Source: UBA12545 sp051024685 (GTDB lineage Bacteria > Bacillota > DSM-521 > Neomoorellales > Neomoorellaceae). Taken from it: a stretch of DNA of 64,000 bases. The stretch is from assembly GCA_051024685.1 (NCBI GenBank), contig JAZHPA010000001.1, positions 62,001 through 126,000 on the forward strand, written 5' to 3'. The position numbers and the translations under genes are program-made. This document shows positions 15,842-24,412 of the stretch, in pieces (the first letter of the stretch is position 1; the number at the start of each line of letters is the position of its first letter). The notes beneath the pieces were generated by a model, which worked only from the letters and a program-made list of their open reading frames with translations, was not told where the DNA came from and searched no databases.

Positions 15842-15874
15842 TTCCCTTTACCTGCCCGTTGTTTTTTCAGTATT

Positions 15875-16048
15875 TCAGCCAGTTATTTCGCCCATTACCG
15901 AATTTTGCGGTCCCCTATCACCTGCGGCTGCCGTATTTTCCTGCAGCTCTGTCTCCAACTCATATTTTTCCTGTTGTTTATAGAGCAGATAAATGCGGAC
16001 ATGTCCCGTGGCTGCAAAAAGCTGCCAAAGAGCATCGCTGGGTTTCAC
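15875..16048 (-). CDS. yqzL: YqzL family small protein (57 aa)
   Basis: The GTG start lies 7 nt after AGGAGGGG. The product begins VKPSDALWQLFAATGHVRIY and continues LLYKQQEKYELETELQENTA, matching the W-x2-F-x2-TG-x3-YLLYK pattern of YqzL proteins encoded between era and recO in Bacillus. The function is not known. The C-terminal 25 residues are longer and more variable than in Bacillus YqzL. Confidence 0.75.
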   Translation of the reverse strand: MKPSDALWQLFAATGHVRIYLLYKQQEKYELETELQENTAAAGDRGPQNSVMGEITG

Positions 16049-16112
16049 ACGTCTTCCCCTCCTAAAAGGGACCTGCCTCACATATAGCCTTGCCTAAATC
16101 AAACAAGCTATA

Positions 16113-17024
16113 CTAGTCCCCTTTTGCCAGTACGTAGCCCAGCTGCTTCAATGCCGTTTCCTGCCGTCGCCAATTCTTTTTGACCCGTACCCTCAGATCC
16201 AGGTACATTTTATTACCCAAAAGGCCTTCCAGTTCCCGGCGGGCCAGGGTGCCGATTTCTTTTAGCATGCGACCCCCTTTCCCGATGAGGATGCCCTTCT
16301 GCGAATCCCTTTCCACATATACAGTGGCTGCCACGTATATCATGTTATTAGGGCGGGGAGTTACCTCCTCTACCACCACGGCTACCGCATGGGGCACCTC
16401 TTCCTCCGTTAAAAGCAGGATTTTTTCCCGGATGAGCTCCGCTATAAGCAAATTCTCCGGCTGGTCGGTTACCTGGTCGGGCGGGTAATACTGCGGGCCC
16501 GGCGGCAGGTGCCGGATTATCAGAGGGGGCAACAGGTCAACATTAATTCCCCGGAGGGCGGAGACAGCCACCGCCTCTGCCGGTTCAAAGCGAGTGTAAA
16601 AAAACTCTCTTATTTTATCCAGTTGCCGGGCATCAATTAAATCTATCTTATTAAAGACCAGGACAACCGGGGTAGCTATTTCCTTGAGAAAACCCAGGAT
16701 GTACTCTTCCCCTGCCCCGGGCTCCACCGATACGTCTACTACGTAAACCACCACGTCCACTTCTTTGAGAGTCTGGCGGGCTAAGGAAACCATGTACTCG
16801 CCCAGGCGGTGGTGGGGTTTATGTATTCCCGGCGTATCTAAAAAGACGATCTGGGCGTCCTCAGCGGTATAAACCCCCAGAATTCTATTGCGGGTGGTCT
16901 GGGGTTTATCCGATATGATGGCCACTTTCTGGCCTACCAGCGCGTTGAGAAGGGTAGACTTACCTGCGTTAGGCCGCCCAATAAGGCCTGCGAAGCCTGA
17001 ACGGTAATCGTTTATTTCCGGCAT
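16113..17024 (-). CDS. era: GTPase Era
   Basis: A GTPase that binds the 3' end of 16S rRNA during 30S assembly. G1 is GRPNAGKST (16-24), G2/G3 include FLDTPGIHKPHH, and G4 is VFNKIDL. The C-terminal KH domain carries the VERDSQKGILIGKGGRMLKE signature. The length of 303 aa is typical. It lies 13 bases after cdd and upstream of yqzL-recO. Confidence 0.97.
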   Translation of the reverse strand: MPEINDYRSGFAGLIGRPNAGKSTLLNALVGQKVAIISDKPQTTRNRILGVYTAEDAQIVFLDTPGIHKPHHRLGEYMVSLARQTLKEVDVVVYVVDVSVEPGAGEEYILGFLKEIATPVVLVFNKIDLIDARQLDKIREFFYTRFEPAEAVAVSALRGINVDLLPPLIIRHLPPGPQYYPPDQVTDQPENLLIAELIREKILLLTEEEVPHAVAVVVEEVTPRPNNMIYVAATVYVERDSQKGILIGKGGRMLKEIGTLARRELEGLLGNKMYLDLRVRVKKNWRRQETALKQLGYVLAKGD

Positions 17025-17037
17025 AACTTACTACTCC

Positions 17038-17430
17038 TTAAAGACTGAAGGCCTCCGGCAAAAGTTCCTTTAGCCGCCGCCCAAGGAGGTTCCGGCCGGG
17101 CTGGCCGGTTATAATCTCCAGATCAGGCGCAAATTCCGCCAGCACCTGGAGGCAAGCACCGCAAGGAAAGCCAAAAGGCTTGTCGCCACATACTACCGCC
17201 AGGGCGGCAAATTCGCACTCCCCTTCGGAAACCGCCTTCCAGAGGGCCACCCTTTCGGCACAAACTGTGAGGCCGTAGGAGGCATTTTCGATGTTAACCC
17301 CCGTATAAACCTTGCCCGAGGCCGTTAATAAGGCGGCTCCCACTGGGAAGCGGGAATAAGGGGCGTAGGCCTTTTCCCTGGCTTCTGCAGCAGCTTTTAT
17401 CAGTGTTTCTCCATCATAGTTTTTATCCAT
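17038..17430 (-). CDS. cdd: Cytidine deaminase
   Basis: Deaminates cytidine and deoxycytidine to uridine forms. The zinc site is C57-A-E59 (TVCAERVALWKA) and PCGAC with C90 and C93. SRFPVGAAL and GVNIENASYGLT are family motifs. The length is 130 aa. It is the first gene of cdd-era-yqzL-recO. The upstream GGTATAAT ends only 6 bp before the ATG, too close to be a normal -10 unless the transcript is leaderless; AAGAGG just before it is a likely ribosome site. Confidence 0.95.
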   Translation of the reverse strand: MDKNYDGETLIKAAAEAREKAYAPYSRFPVGAALLTASGKVYTGVNIENASYGLTVCAERVALWKAVSEGECEFAALAVVCGDKPFGFPCGACLQVLAEFAPDLEIITGQPGRNLLGRRLKELLPEAFSL

Positions 17431-17543
17431 AATCTATTATACCTCTTTCTGGGGAAATTTTAATAATAAGGAGCAGGAATCCAGTGAGAAGAGTATAATC
17501 TTTTATTTTATATACAAATTGCACTGGAGCCGGGAGTCCTGAA

Positions 17544-18029
17544 GTGTCACGCACCTATCCTCTTCAACCTCTGGTGGGCGTAGGAGCCATCATTGTACAC
17601 GGCGAAGCACTGCTCCTGGTAAGGCGGGGGAGGCCACCGGCCCGGGGGGTGTGGAGTATACCCGGAGGCAAAGTGGAAACCGGGGAAACCTTGAGCCAAG
17701 CCCTCCAGAGGGAAGTTGCCGAAGAATGCGGCATTGCTATCAGAGTGGGACCGCCCGTAGCAGTCCTGGACAGCATTTACACCGATGCCCAGGGTCGGGT
17801 CAAATATCACTATGTGCTCGTAGATTTCTGGGCCGAATATGCCTCGGGTGAGCTCTGCCCCTCTTCGGACGTGACGGAAGCTCGCTGGGTCCCCCTGAAG
17901 GAGGTGGGTAACTATGGCCTCACCGCCGGCACGCTGGAACTGCTGACGGAATTAGGTCTCTTCGCCGACCCGCCTCGCCTTAGGCCCTCCGGGTTGTTTT
18001 ACCGCACCCTCAGGGGGACCAGTGCTTGA
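17544..18029 (+). CDS. NUDIX hydrolase
   Basis: A 161-aa Nudix protein. The box GGKVETGETLSQALQREVAE followed by ECGI fits GX5EX7REUXEEXGU. The N-terminal PLVGVGAIIVHGEALLLVRR and the later YHYVLVDFWAE resemble the ADP-ribose pyrophosphatase/MutT-like branch. The substrate cannot be told. The GTG start follows GCCGGGAGTCCTGAA. A possible -10 TATAAT lies at 17494-17499 without a good -35. It is on the plus strand, isolated from its neighbours. Confidence 0.88.
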   Translation: MSRTYPLQPLVGVGAIIVHGEALLLVRRGRPPARGVWSIPGGKVETGETLSQALQREVAEECGIAIRVGPPVAVLDSIYTDAQGRVKYHYVLVDFWAEYASGELCPSSDVTEARWVPLKEVGNYGLTAGTLELLTELGLFADPPRLRPSGLFYRTLRGTSA

Positions 18030-18240
18030 ATCTGCCCCGTTTTCCCTAGGCCTGCTGAAGCTTGTCGGACCTCGATAATCCTTTGGGGTAGTTGGGGAGC
18101 CACCCAATTAAGCTGGCCCCGCAGCGATGTACCCGTGACACAGGGATGGACCGGTAGCCGGTTATCGGGAGGAAGAGGCTTTATATTTTCTGGTACCCCT
18201 CAGTCCTTACCCAAAATTTCTTTGCCCCGTAAGAAGGGCT
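18030..18240. other. Intergenic region between convergent Nudix and dgkA genes
   Basis: No gene is recognised. The left part (about 18037-18065) reads CCCCGTTTTCCCTAGGCCTG, which resembles the inner end of the MITE-like family and may be a worn remnant. The right part is a G/C-rich stretch without a clean hairpin plus T-tract. A minus-strand open frame (PLPPDNRLPVHPCVTGTSLR...) has no start codon with a ribosome site. Confidence 0.3.
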
Positions 18241-18579
18241 TTAAAGCAGTTTAGGTAAAAAAATCAACAGCCCTACGATCACGGCCCCCAGGGCCGCTAC
18301 CAGGACGGCTCCGGCCGCTACGTCTTTGGCCACCCGGGCCAGGGGGTGGTACTGGGGACTGTAGAGGTTGACCGCCGCCTCCAGGGCGGTATTAAATATT
18401 TCGGCGGCCAGGACCAGGGTGATGGTTAAAATTAGGGCCACCCACTCCCAGTCTCTCACCTGCAGGTAATACGCCAGCCCCAAGGCTGCAGCAGCCGCGC
18501 TTAAATGGATGGCCATATTTGACTGAGTTCGCAGGGCAAAAAGAAGCCCTGTGAAGGCGGCCCGGAATTTTTTACCCAC
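18241..18579 (-). CDS. dgkA: Diacylglycerol/undecaprenol kinase family protein
   Basis: A small integral membrane kinase of the DgkA family; in Gram-positives it usually phosphorylates undecaprenol. The signature EIFNTALEAAVNLYSPQYHP lies mid-protein, followed by AKDVAAGAVLVAAL. Three hydrophobic helices are visible. The GTG at 18579 overlaps the last codons of ybeY (GTGGGTAA) and follows AAGGTGGGGCTG, giving 112 aa, the family length. Longer upstream readings lie in ybeY and are not supported. Confidence 0.9.
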   Translation of the reverse strand: MGKKFRAAFTGLLFALRTQSNMAIHLSAAAAALGLAYYLQVRDWEWVALILTITLVLAAEIFNTALEAAVNLYSPQYHPLARVAKDVAAGAVLVAALGAVIVGLLIFLPKLL

Positions 18580-19042
18580 GCACCAGCCCCACCTTGGCCA
18601 AAATCTCTTCCTGCCGGCAGAACATGGCCTCTTCCCCTTCTTGGGTGTCGTGGTTATAGCCCAGCAAGTGCAGAAAACCATGGACGGCCAGAAAACCCAC
18701 TTCCCTTTCCAGGGAGTGCCCATAGGCGGCAGCTTGGCGCTCCGCCGTTTCTAAGGAGATAAAAATATCCCCCAAGAGCAGCTCTTCTTCCTCCCCTTGG
18801 ACTTCCGGTTCTCCCTCCTGCTTGTCCAGCAAAGGAAAAGAAAGCACATCCGTACTGCTGTCCACCCCCCGGTAAGTGCGGTTTAAGCGTCGAATTTCCG
18901 CGTCATCCACCAGGGTTATGCTCACTTCCGCCCCTTCCGGCACGCCTTCCAGCCGCGCCGCCTCCTCCAGAAGGTTTTTAAGCATTTTTTCCAAGGCAGG
19001 TTCCAGGGGTTTAGCCAGCTGATTGTTTATGAAGCATTCCAT
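18572..19042 (-). CDS. ybeY: Endoribonuclease YbeY (rRNA maturation factor)
   Basis: A zinc-dependent endoribonuclease for 16S 3'-end maturation and ribosome quality control. The metal site HX3HX5H is H121, H125 and H131 (HGFLHLLGYNH). NRTYRGVDSSTDVLSFP precedes it. The length is 156 aa. It overlaps the end of pgpH by 32 bases and dgkA by 8, within phoH-pgpH-ybeY-dgkA. Confidence 0.96.
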   Translation of the reverse strand: MECFINNQLAKPLEPALEKMLKNLLEEAARLEGVPEGAEVSITLVDDAEIRRLNRTYRGVDSSTDVLSFPLLDKQEGEPEVQGEEEELLLGDIFISLETAERQAAAYGHSLEREVGFLAVHGFLHLLGYNHDTQEGEEAMFCRQEEILAKVGLVRG

Positions 19043-21176
19043 TTCGGGCTTTTCTCCTTTCCATTTCCCGCAAAACCGCTTCCGGATATTCTACCCTTGA
19101 GTGGAAAATACCGTTAAGAACCCGTACAAAAGCGTCGCCTATGGTGGCCAGTTCTTTGAAGGTCAGGTTGCTGTTCTCCAGCTGACCATCTTCCAGTTTC
19201 TCTTTAATGATTTTGCGGACAAAACCTTCCATGCGGCCCGGGGTGAGCTTGGGTAAAGAACGTATCCCAGCTTCCACACTATCGGCCAGCATGACAATGG
19301 CCGCCTCTTTGCTCTGGGGCTTGGGCGTTTCATAGCGAAAGTCCTCCTCATCTACGTCGTGGCCGTGGCTTCTTTCACAGGCCTTATGATAGAAGAAGGA
19401 CATTAGAGTGGTGCCGTGATGCTGGGCAATAATATCTTGCACCACTTCCGGCAGGCCAAATTCCCGCGCCAGGTCCAGACCATCCTTTACGTGGCAGGAA
19501 ATGATCAAAGTGCTCAAGGAAGGGGACAATTTGTCATGGGGGTTTTCCATGCCCATCTGATTTTCAATAAAAAAGTAGGGCCTCTTAAGCTTGCCGATAT
19601 CATGGTAATAGGCCCCTACCCTGGCTAAGAGGGAATCCGCCCCTACCGCATCGGCAGCGGCTTCAGCCAGATTCCCTACCAGGATGCTATGGTGATAGGT
19701 CCCCGGAGCCTCCAAGAGCAGGCGCTTCAAGAGGGGATGATTTGGATTGGAAAGCTCCAGCAACTTAACCGACGTGGTGATCCCGAAGGTGTTTTCCAGG
19801 AAGGGGAGAAAACCAATGGTCAGGACGGTGGCCAGGATGCCGTTGGCAATGGCCAGACCTACCGCGACACTCAGCTGGAATAAGGAATGGTTATAAAGGA
19901 AACCCAGAGCCACCACTGCCAGCATATTGGCCAGGGTCAGGTAAAGGCTGGAACGGGCCAGGCTGGAACGCTGGTCCAGGTGGGAAACGCAGTAGATACC
20001 CGTTAACCCGCTGATTACACCGGTCACCGCAAATTGGAAGTAATTGCCGCTGATGATGCCGGCTTCCAAGGCCAAAAATAAGGTGAAGATTACCGCCACC
20101 TGAGCTTCCAACAGAATAGCCGCCAGCATGGACCCCGCCGCCACCGGGATCAAGTAGCCAACCAGCCGGGCAACTTCGGGCCTGCTGCCCAGGCTTATAG
20201 CCATTACCCCCCTGGCAAAGAGGAGAAAAATCAGCCACAACAGTCCCAGCAAAAGGAGCAGGCGGTCACTGGAATAAATCTGCTTCTTAAAGGAGCGCAG
20301 GTAAAAGAGCACCAAGAATACCAGAATTCCCTGGAGAAAAACTAGACCCAACAACCCTGTCCAGGGAGCCTCCGGCCGGAGAAGCCCGAGTTTTTGGAGG
20401 GCCTCGATATCCTCCTCGCCGACAATTTCGCCGTCCCCTACAATCTTCTCTCCCTGTCGAATGGTCACCTGTACCGGGGCTACCTCGGCCCGGGCTTTTT
20501 CCTGCCTTTGCAAGGTTGCCGCTACGTCATATACTAAATTAGGTTTAAGCTCCAGGTTCTGTGCCAGGGCTGTTAGAAAGGGCTTATATTGCGCGTCTAT
20601 TTCTAGGCTCTCCACCTCGGTCAGTATTTTCTGCCGAGTAGATTCCAGGGCTTCTTGGGAGATAGCGCCTTCCATGTTGCGCCGTACGATTTGGATCAGG
20701 CGCTCTTCCAGGTGATTTAGCTGAGCGACGTCCGCAGTTGCCAAAGCCTGCCTGGTAGCAGCATTCAACTTCAAAGCAGGCAAGGCTGCTTCTATCCTGG
20801 CAGCCTGCTCACTTGCGTCCGCATTTTGAGAATTGATTTGCTTCAGGATCTGAAATATTTCACTGACCTGATTGGCGATGTGTTCAGCTACGGTATTATC
20901 GACTTTATAAATGGGTTCTACTCTGCGGGCCGCTTCCTCACGGGCCCTGGCGGTCAAAACTTCGCTCTCATAAACGATCCCCTGGGGAGCTTTAAAGTCC
21001 CTGGGGCTGGGTTGCCCTACCTTTAAGTCTATCTTCTGGGGCAAAAAATCTACCGCCATGATGGTCAGGGCCAGGAAAAATAAAACCCCTCCCCAGAGGG
21101 TTCGCCTGATGAAAGTTTTTTGCTCAGCGCGGGCCAGAAGTGAGCGTAGCTGGCTTATTGGCCATTGCCACGCCAC
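19011..21176 (-). CDS. pgpH: HD-domain 7TM phosphodiesterase PgpH/YqfF (7TMR-HDED family)
   Basis: A membrane-bound phosphodiesterase, known in Listeria to cleave c-di-AMP. One N-terminal transmembrane helix is followed by a large extracytoplasmic helical domain (7TMR-HDED, about 55-280). Seven predicted membrane helices span about 285-470. The cytoplasmic HD domain reads GTYHHSILVGNLAEAAADAV, then AYYHDIGKLKRPYFF and LIISCHVKDG. The length is 721 aa. It overlaps phoH by 22 bases. The HD order and residues look complete, so activity is expected. Confidence 0.94.
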   Translation of the reverse strand: MAWQWPISQLRSLLARAEQKTFIRRTLWGGVLFFLALTIMAVDFLPQKIDLKVGQPSPRDFKAPQGIVYESEVLTARAREEAARRVEPIYKVDNTVAEHIANQVSEIFQILKQINSQNADASEQAARIEAALPALKLNAATRQALATADVAQLNHLEERLIQIVRRNMEGAISQEALESTRQKILTEVESLEIDAQYKPFLTALAQNLELKPNLVYDVAATLQRQEKARAEVAPVQVTIRQGEKIVGDGEIVGEEDIEALQKLGLLRPEAPWTGLLGLVFLQGILVFLVLFYLRSFKKQIYSSDRLLLLLGLLWLIFLLFARGVMAISLGSRPEVARLVGYLIPVAAGSMLAAILLEAQVAVIFTLFLALEAGIISGNYFQFAVTGVISGLTGIYCVSHLDQRSSLARSSLYLTLANMLAVVALGFLYNHSLFQLSVAVGLAIANGILATVLTIGFLPFLENTFGITTSVKLLELSNPNHPLLKRLLLEAPGTYHHSILVGNLAEAAADAVGADSLLARVGAYYHDIGKLKRPYFFIENQMGMENPHDKLSPSLSTLIISCHVKDGLDLAREFGLPEVVQDIIAQHHGTTLMSFFYHKACERSHGHDVDEEDFRYETPKPQSKEAAIVMLADSVEAGIRSLPKLTPGRMEGFVRKIIKEKLEDGQLENSNLTFKELATIGDAFVRVLNGIFHSRVEYPEAVLREMERRKARNGMLHKQSAG

Positions 21177-22150
21177 ACTCGTTCACTCCTTTCATAAGCT
21201 TTGATAATGTCTTGCACCAGTGGATGCCTGACCACGTCGGCTTCCGTAAGATACTCAAAGGCAATCCCGTCGATTCCCTGTAAGATGCGCTGAGCTTCCA
21301 CTAACCCCGACGGCACTTCCCGGGGTAGGTCTATCTGGGTTACGTCGCCGGTAATTACTGCCCGGGAGCCAAAACCGATACGGGTTAGAAACATCTTCAT
21401 CTGTTCCGAAGTGGTATTTTGAGCCTCGTCCAGGATAATAAAGGCATCATCCAGGGTGCGTCCCCGCATGTAAGCCAGGGGGGCTACCTCTATAATATTT
21501 TTTTCCATATATTTTTGTGCCATTTCCATGCCCAAAACATCGTATAGGCCGTCGTACAGGGGGCGGAGATAAGGATTTACCTTTTCCTGCAGGTCGCCGG
21601 GGAGGAAGCCCAGCTTTTCCCCCGCCTCGACCGCCGGGCGCGCCAGGACTATCCTCTCCACGCTCCTGGAACGCAAAGCACTGACGGCCATAACTACGGC
21701 CAGGTAAGTCTTCCCTGTCCCGGCCGGGCCGATACCGAAAACAATATCATGTTGGCGCATGGCCTGAACATAGCGCAACTGGCCTAAGGTCTTGGGCCGG
21801 ATCTGCTTGCCCCGGGGCGTTATATAAAGGACTTCTCCCAGAGCCTCGGCCAAATCCGGTACCTGGTCCCTCTTCTTTTTGCGCTGGCGCACCTGGTTCC
21901 AGGCGTAGTTAATGGTGGCCGTATTAATGTTGGTGCCCAACCGAACCAATCCCATCAACTGGTGGAAAAGCTCTTCCAACTCCTCCACTTCGGCCTTTTG
22001 GCCTGAAATATGAACTTCATTTCCCCTGGCTACGATACGGGCGGCCGCATGTTCTTCAATATACCTTAAGTTTTCATCCTGGTGACCAAAAAGGGTAGCT
22101 GCCTCTCCGTTATTCCCGAGCACCAGTTTAACTTCCAGTTGTTCGGTCAA
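21155..22150 (-). CDS. phoH: PhoH family ATPase
   Basis: A PhoH-like P-loop ATPase with an N-terminal KH-like domain. Walker A is GPAGTGKT (141-148). Walker B is DDAFIILDEAQNTTSEQMKM. The sensor region is GFGSRAVITGDVTQIDLP. The role is thought to be in RNA metabolism, linked by its position to ybeY. The length is 331 aa. The TTG start follows GAGGGTCAAGT. A promoter is seen at 22194-22222. Confidence 0.94.
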   Translation of the reverse strand: MTEQLEVKLVLGNNGEAATLFGHQDENLRYIEEHAAARIVARGNEVHISGQKAEVEELEELFHQLMGLVRLGTNINTATINYAWNQVRQRKKKRDQVPDLAEALGEVLYITPRGKQIRPKTLGQLRYVQAMRQHDIVFGIGPAGTGKTYLAVVMAVSALRSRSVERIVLARPAVEAGEKLGFLPGDLQEKVNPYLRPLYDGLYDVLGMEMAQKYMEKNIIEVAPLAYMRGRTLDDAFIILDEAQNTTSEQMKMFLTRIGFGSRAVITGDVTQIDLPREVPSGLVEAQRILQGIDGIAFEYLTEADVVRHPLVQDIIKAYERSERVWRGNGQ

Positions 22151-22193
22151 ACTTGACCCTCAACCTCCCCACACATTCTTTGGATGACAGTTT

Positions 22194-22222
22194 ATTATAC
22201 CCCATTCCCCAGCCCGAGTAAA
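22194..22222 (-). promoter_or_regulatory. Promoter of phoH-pgpH-ybeY-dgkA
   Basis: A -10 TATAAT (22199-22194, 6/6) and a -35 TTTACT (22222-22217, 4/6) have a 17-bp spacer. The target-site repeat of the inserted copy B begins at 22226, 4 bp upstream of the -35. Confidence 0.65.
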
Positions 22223-22234
22223 GGGCTCGACGGG

Positions 22235-22497
22235 CTGACGTATCCCCAGTTTTGATCCCAGGCCTGCTTGGCTTTCGCTCGCAAAGGCCTCCCTCGCGGG
22301 CCAAACTAGCGCTTGGCTCAAGGCTCCGGCAGGCTTCCCGGCAAATTCGACCTCCTGTCTCAGTTGCCGGCCTCGGCCATCCATGGCCTCAGGCCTGCCT
22401 CCGCCTTTCGCCTCGCTAAGTTTGGCTACCGCTCAGGTTCAGTCGCTCGCTTCCAAGCCCAAGCAGGCCTGACCTGCAAAAAGTGGGGATAACTCAG
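22235..22497 (+). mobile_element. MITE-like element, copy B (263 bp)
   Basis: Starts CTGACGTATCCCCAGTTTTG and ends CAAAAAGTGGGGATAACTCAG in the same orientation as copies A, C and D. Terminal inverted repeats extend about 35 bp imperfectly (through AGGCCTGCTTGG). It is flanked by perfect 9-bp direct repeats CTCGACGGG (22226-22234 and 22498-22506). It differs from copy D at only 4 positions (three substitutions, one deletion). No convincing coding frame. It separates yqfD from the phoH promoter. Confidence 0.85.
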
Positions 22498-22512
22498 CTC
22501 GACGGGCTGGCC

Positions 22513-22657
22513 GTTATCCGCAGTTTTGAGACTGGTCCCAGCTTAGCCTGCTCTCGCTTCGGACTGCTTACGGCCTTAAATCCGCGACAGGCCCGTCAAA
22601 GAAGGGTGTGTACCCCGCTGCCGGTTTAGCCTCTCGTGTCATGGGAGAAGCAACTCA
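22513..22657 (+). repeat. Degenerate copy of the same repeat family
   Basis: Just right of copy B, GTTATCCGCAGTTTTGAG (22513-22530) matches the family left end, and CAACTCAG (22650-22657) matches its right edge. The interior is too diverged to align by eye. No target duplication is seen. It ends 3 bases before the yqfD stop. The call is tentative. Confidence 0.4.
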
Positions 22658-22660
22658 GTC

Positions 22661-23914
22661 TTACTCGGGCTTAAGGCCGGTAAGTTTAACAACCTTGCCT
22701 ATGTCCTCCTCCGCCTCCAGAATTACCCTCACCCGCACCCGGTCCGGCTCCTCCGTTACTTCCAGAGTTTTTTCCCCTAAAACCCTGGCCTGGGGAGGCA
22801 GCTGCCGTCTTAAATGAGAGAGCGCGTGCTCCCTGGCCTTTTCCTTAGCCTCCTCCGGCGTGAGCCGGAAGTGCTGCACCAAGGTTTCATAATAAGTCAC
22901 AATAATCAGTTCGACGGGGAAGGCAAAATTCCTCCACGAAGGCACGCGGATAATCCTGTCCTCCTGGCGATAGTTAGGGTAGGGAGGCGTACCGGGCCCC
23001 CTCAGGATGAGCTGGCGGTTGGGAGTGCGAAGCATTACCGCCGTGATGTGCCGGCCTGTAGGGTGTTCCTGGACTTCTTGCCTCAGAGCCTCGCCTTCGG
23101 CTTCATACCATACTCGAGCCCGCACAATACCCCTGGCCCGTACCAGGCGGGGCGCCCCCAGGGGACGGGTGGCCTGGTTGCCGGTGTCAGGCTGTTCCTG
23201 GGCCGGAGAAGGTAAGACAATACCGGAAATGAGAATATCACCCTGGCGTACTGTATCCCCTACCGCCACCCTGCCCTGGCCGCTCAACACCAATATTTCG
23301 GATATTATAGCGTCTTTGGTAGCTATAATATGAGCCGGGGTACCGGAATCGTCATCCTGGTCCGGAAGAGTTTTTTCCACCACTTCGATTGTGGCCCTGG
23401 TGCCCTGGAAACTGACGCCCACCCAGGCCAATTGGGGTATTTTTAAGAGAATATGGTGTTCCAGGGAGCGTACGTCGAGATTCCCCTTCCAGGCGCCCTT
23501 CTGGAGGCCGGCTTCCCTGGCGACGTCCAGTATTCTTTCGGGTTTAACTTTTTTTAGCTCGTTCAAGGGGGACACGTCCACCATCCAGATAAAGGCAGAA
23601 AGAATGTATAGGCCCACTACGAACAGCAGGGCGCCCAGGATAAGCATGCGGCGACATCTTAAGCGTCGCCACCAGAAGTAAAGGCCCCGCTTGTCCAGTA
23701 TACGGATGGGACAGCGGGTTTTCCTGGCCACCGGGCGCAGGCTGCGGAAATACCTCAGAGGTATTTTGGCTGTCAGGTTGCCCTGCTCATCCCGGTTGAG
23801 ATCCCCGAAGGCTAGTCCTTTCTCCAGAGCCAGATTAAGAAAGCTTTCCACCCCTTCGCCCCTCACCTGGATAATAAGATAGCCTTCCAGGAAAGCCAAC
23901 CAGTCACGCCACAT
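22661..23914 (-). CDS. yqfD: Sporulation protein YqfD
   Basis: A membrane protein of the sigma-E regulon with similarity to SpoIV-type factors. The N-terminus GYLIIQVRGEGVESFLNLAL is typical. One transmembrane segment (MLILGALLFVVGLYILSAFIW) is followed by a POTRA-like region (SPLNELKKVKPERILDVARE) and an extracytoplasmic C-terminal domain. The length of 417 aa fits the family. It starts at the base where yqfC stops, so the two are coupled. It is normally needed for efficient spore formation. Confidence 0.92.
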   Translation of the reverse strand: MWRDWLAFLEGYLIIQVRGEGVESFLNLALEKGLAFGDLNRDEQGNLTAKIPLRYFRSLRPVARKTRCPIRILDKRGLYFWWRRLRCRRMLILGALLFVVGLYILSAFIWMVDVSPLNELKKVKPERILDVAREAGLQKGAWKGNLDVRSLEHHILLKIPQLAWVGVSFQGTRATIEVVEKTLPDQDDDSGTPAHIIATKDAIISEILVLSGQGRVAVGDTVRQGDILISGIVLPSPAQEQPDTGNQATRPLGAPRLVRARGIVRARVWYEAEGEALRQEVQEHPTGRHITAVMLRTPNRQLILRGPGTPPYPNYRQEDRIIRVPSWRNFAFPVELIIVTYYETLVQHFRLTPEEAKEKAREHALSHLRRQLPPQARVLGEKTLEVTEEPDRVRVRVILEAEEDIGKVVKLTGLKPE

Positions 23915-24231
23915 TACCGACCTACCCCCTGAGCCAAGGTTATCCTTCTTATAGTGCCCTCCACAGCAACGGCTTCAGGCCGGACCGCTCTAAGCATTAA
24001 ATCCTCACCGTCTATCTCTATTTCACCGGCAGTAACCTTAATTCTAATCAGCTCCCGGCTGTACACGAGGAGACCGCGGTGGTTTTCCAAAATCAGCCTG
24101 CTGTTGCCGACCAGGGTAAGGCGAGGCAGGTCCAACACGGCGTCCTGGGGCAGGTCTAAAAACCGGGCTAACCTGGTCTCGGCGGTTCGAAGGCGAGTGG
24201 CCAGTCCCTGGGAATTACGGCGTCTGTCCAT
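23914..24231 (-). CDS. yqfC: Sporulation protein YqfC
   Basis: A 105-aa YabP/YqfC-family protein. The features RLARFLDLPQDAVLDLPRLT, LVGNSRLILENHRGLLVYS and IKVTAGEIEIDGEDLMLRAV match the YqfC pattern. It is part of the sigma-E dependent yqfC-yqfD pair. The exact role is not known, though the family is tied to spore envelope morphogenesis. Confidence 0.92.
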   Translation of the reverse strand: MDRRRNSQGLATRLRTAETRLARFLDLPQDAVLDLPRLTLVGNSRLILENHRGLLVYSRELIRIKVTAGEIEIDGEDLMLRAVRPEAVAVEGTIRRITLAQGVGR

Positions 24232-24302
24232 AACGGCCCCTCCCTCCCACTAATCTATGCTTGTTCACTTGTAAAAAGACCCACCTGAGTTCTTAAGGCA
24301 CA

Positions 24303-24333
24303 AAAAGGCCCGGCTTCGGAAGCCGGGCCTTTT
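24303..24333. terminator. Rho-independent terminator after rpsU
   Basis: A perfect 14-bp stem AAAAGGCCCGGCTT (24303-24316), 3-nt loop, AAGCCGGGCCTTTT (24320-24333). T-runs lie on both strands, so it can act in both directions. Its main client is rpsU, 80 bp upstream on the minus strand. Confidence 0.85.
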
Positions 24334-24412
24334 AGGCCAGTAGTCGCTTACCTGGGTAGATTTTTTAAAGAGACCTAGAGGAAGGGTAAAATCGCCGGTG
24401 AAACTTGAAACC

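Noticed and set aside
22160..22384. A 74-aa minus-strand frame in copy B, with a near-identical frame in copy D (50279-50494).
   Set aside because: The identical stretch is only the repeat's own sequence read in the same phase; no ribosome site or domain is visible and other copies do not keep the frame.
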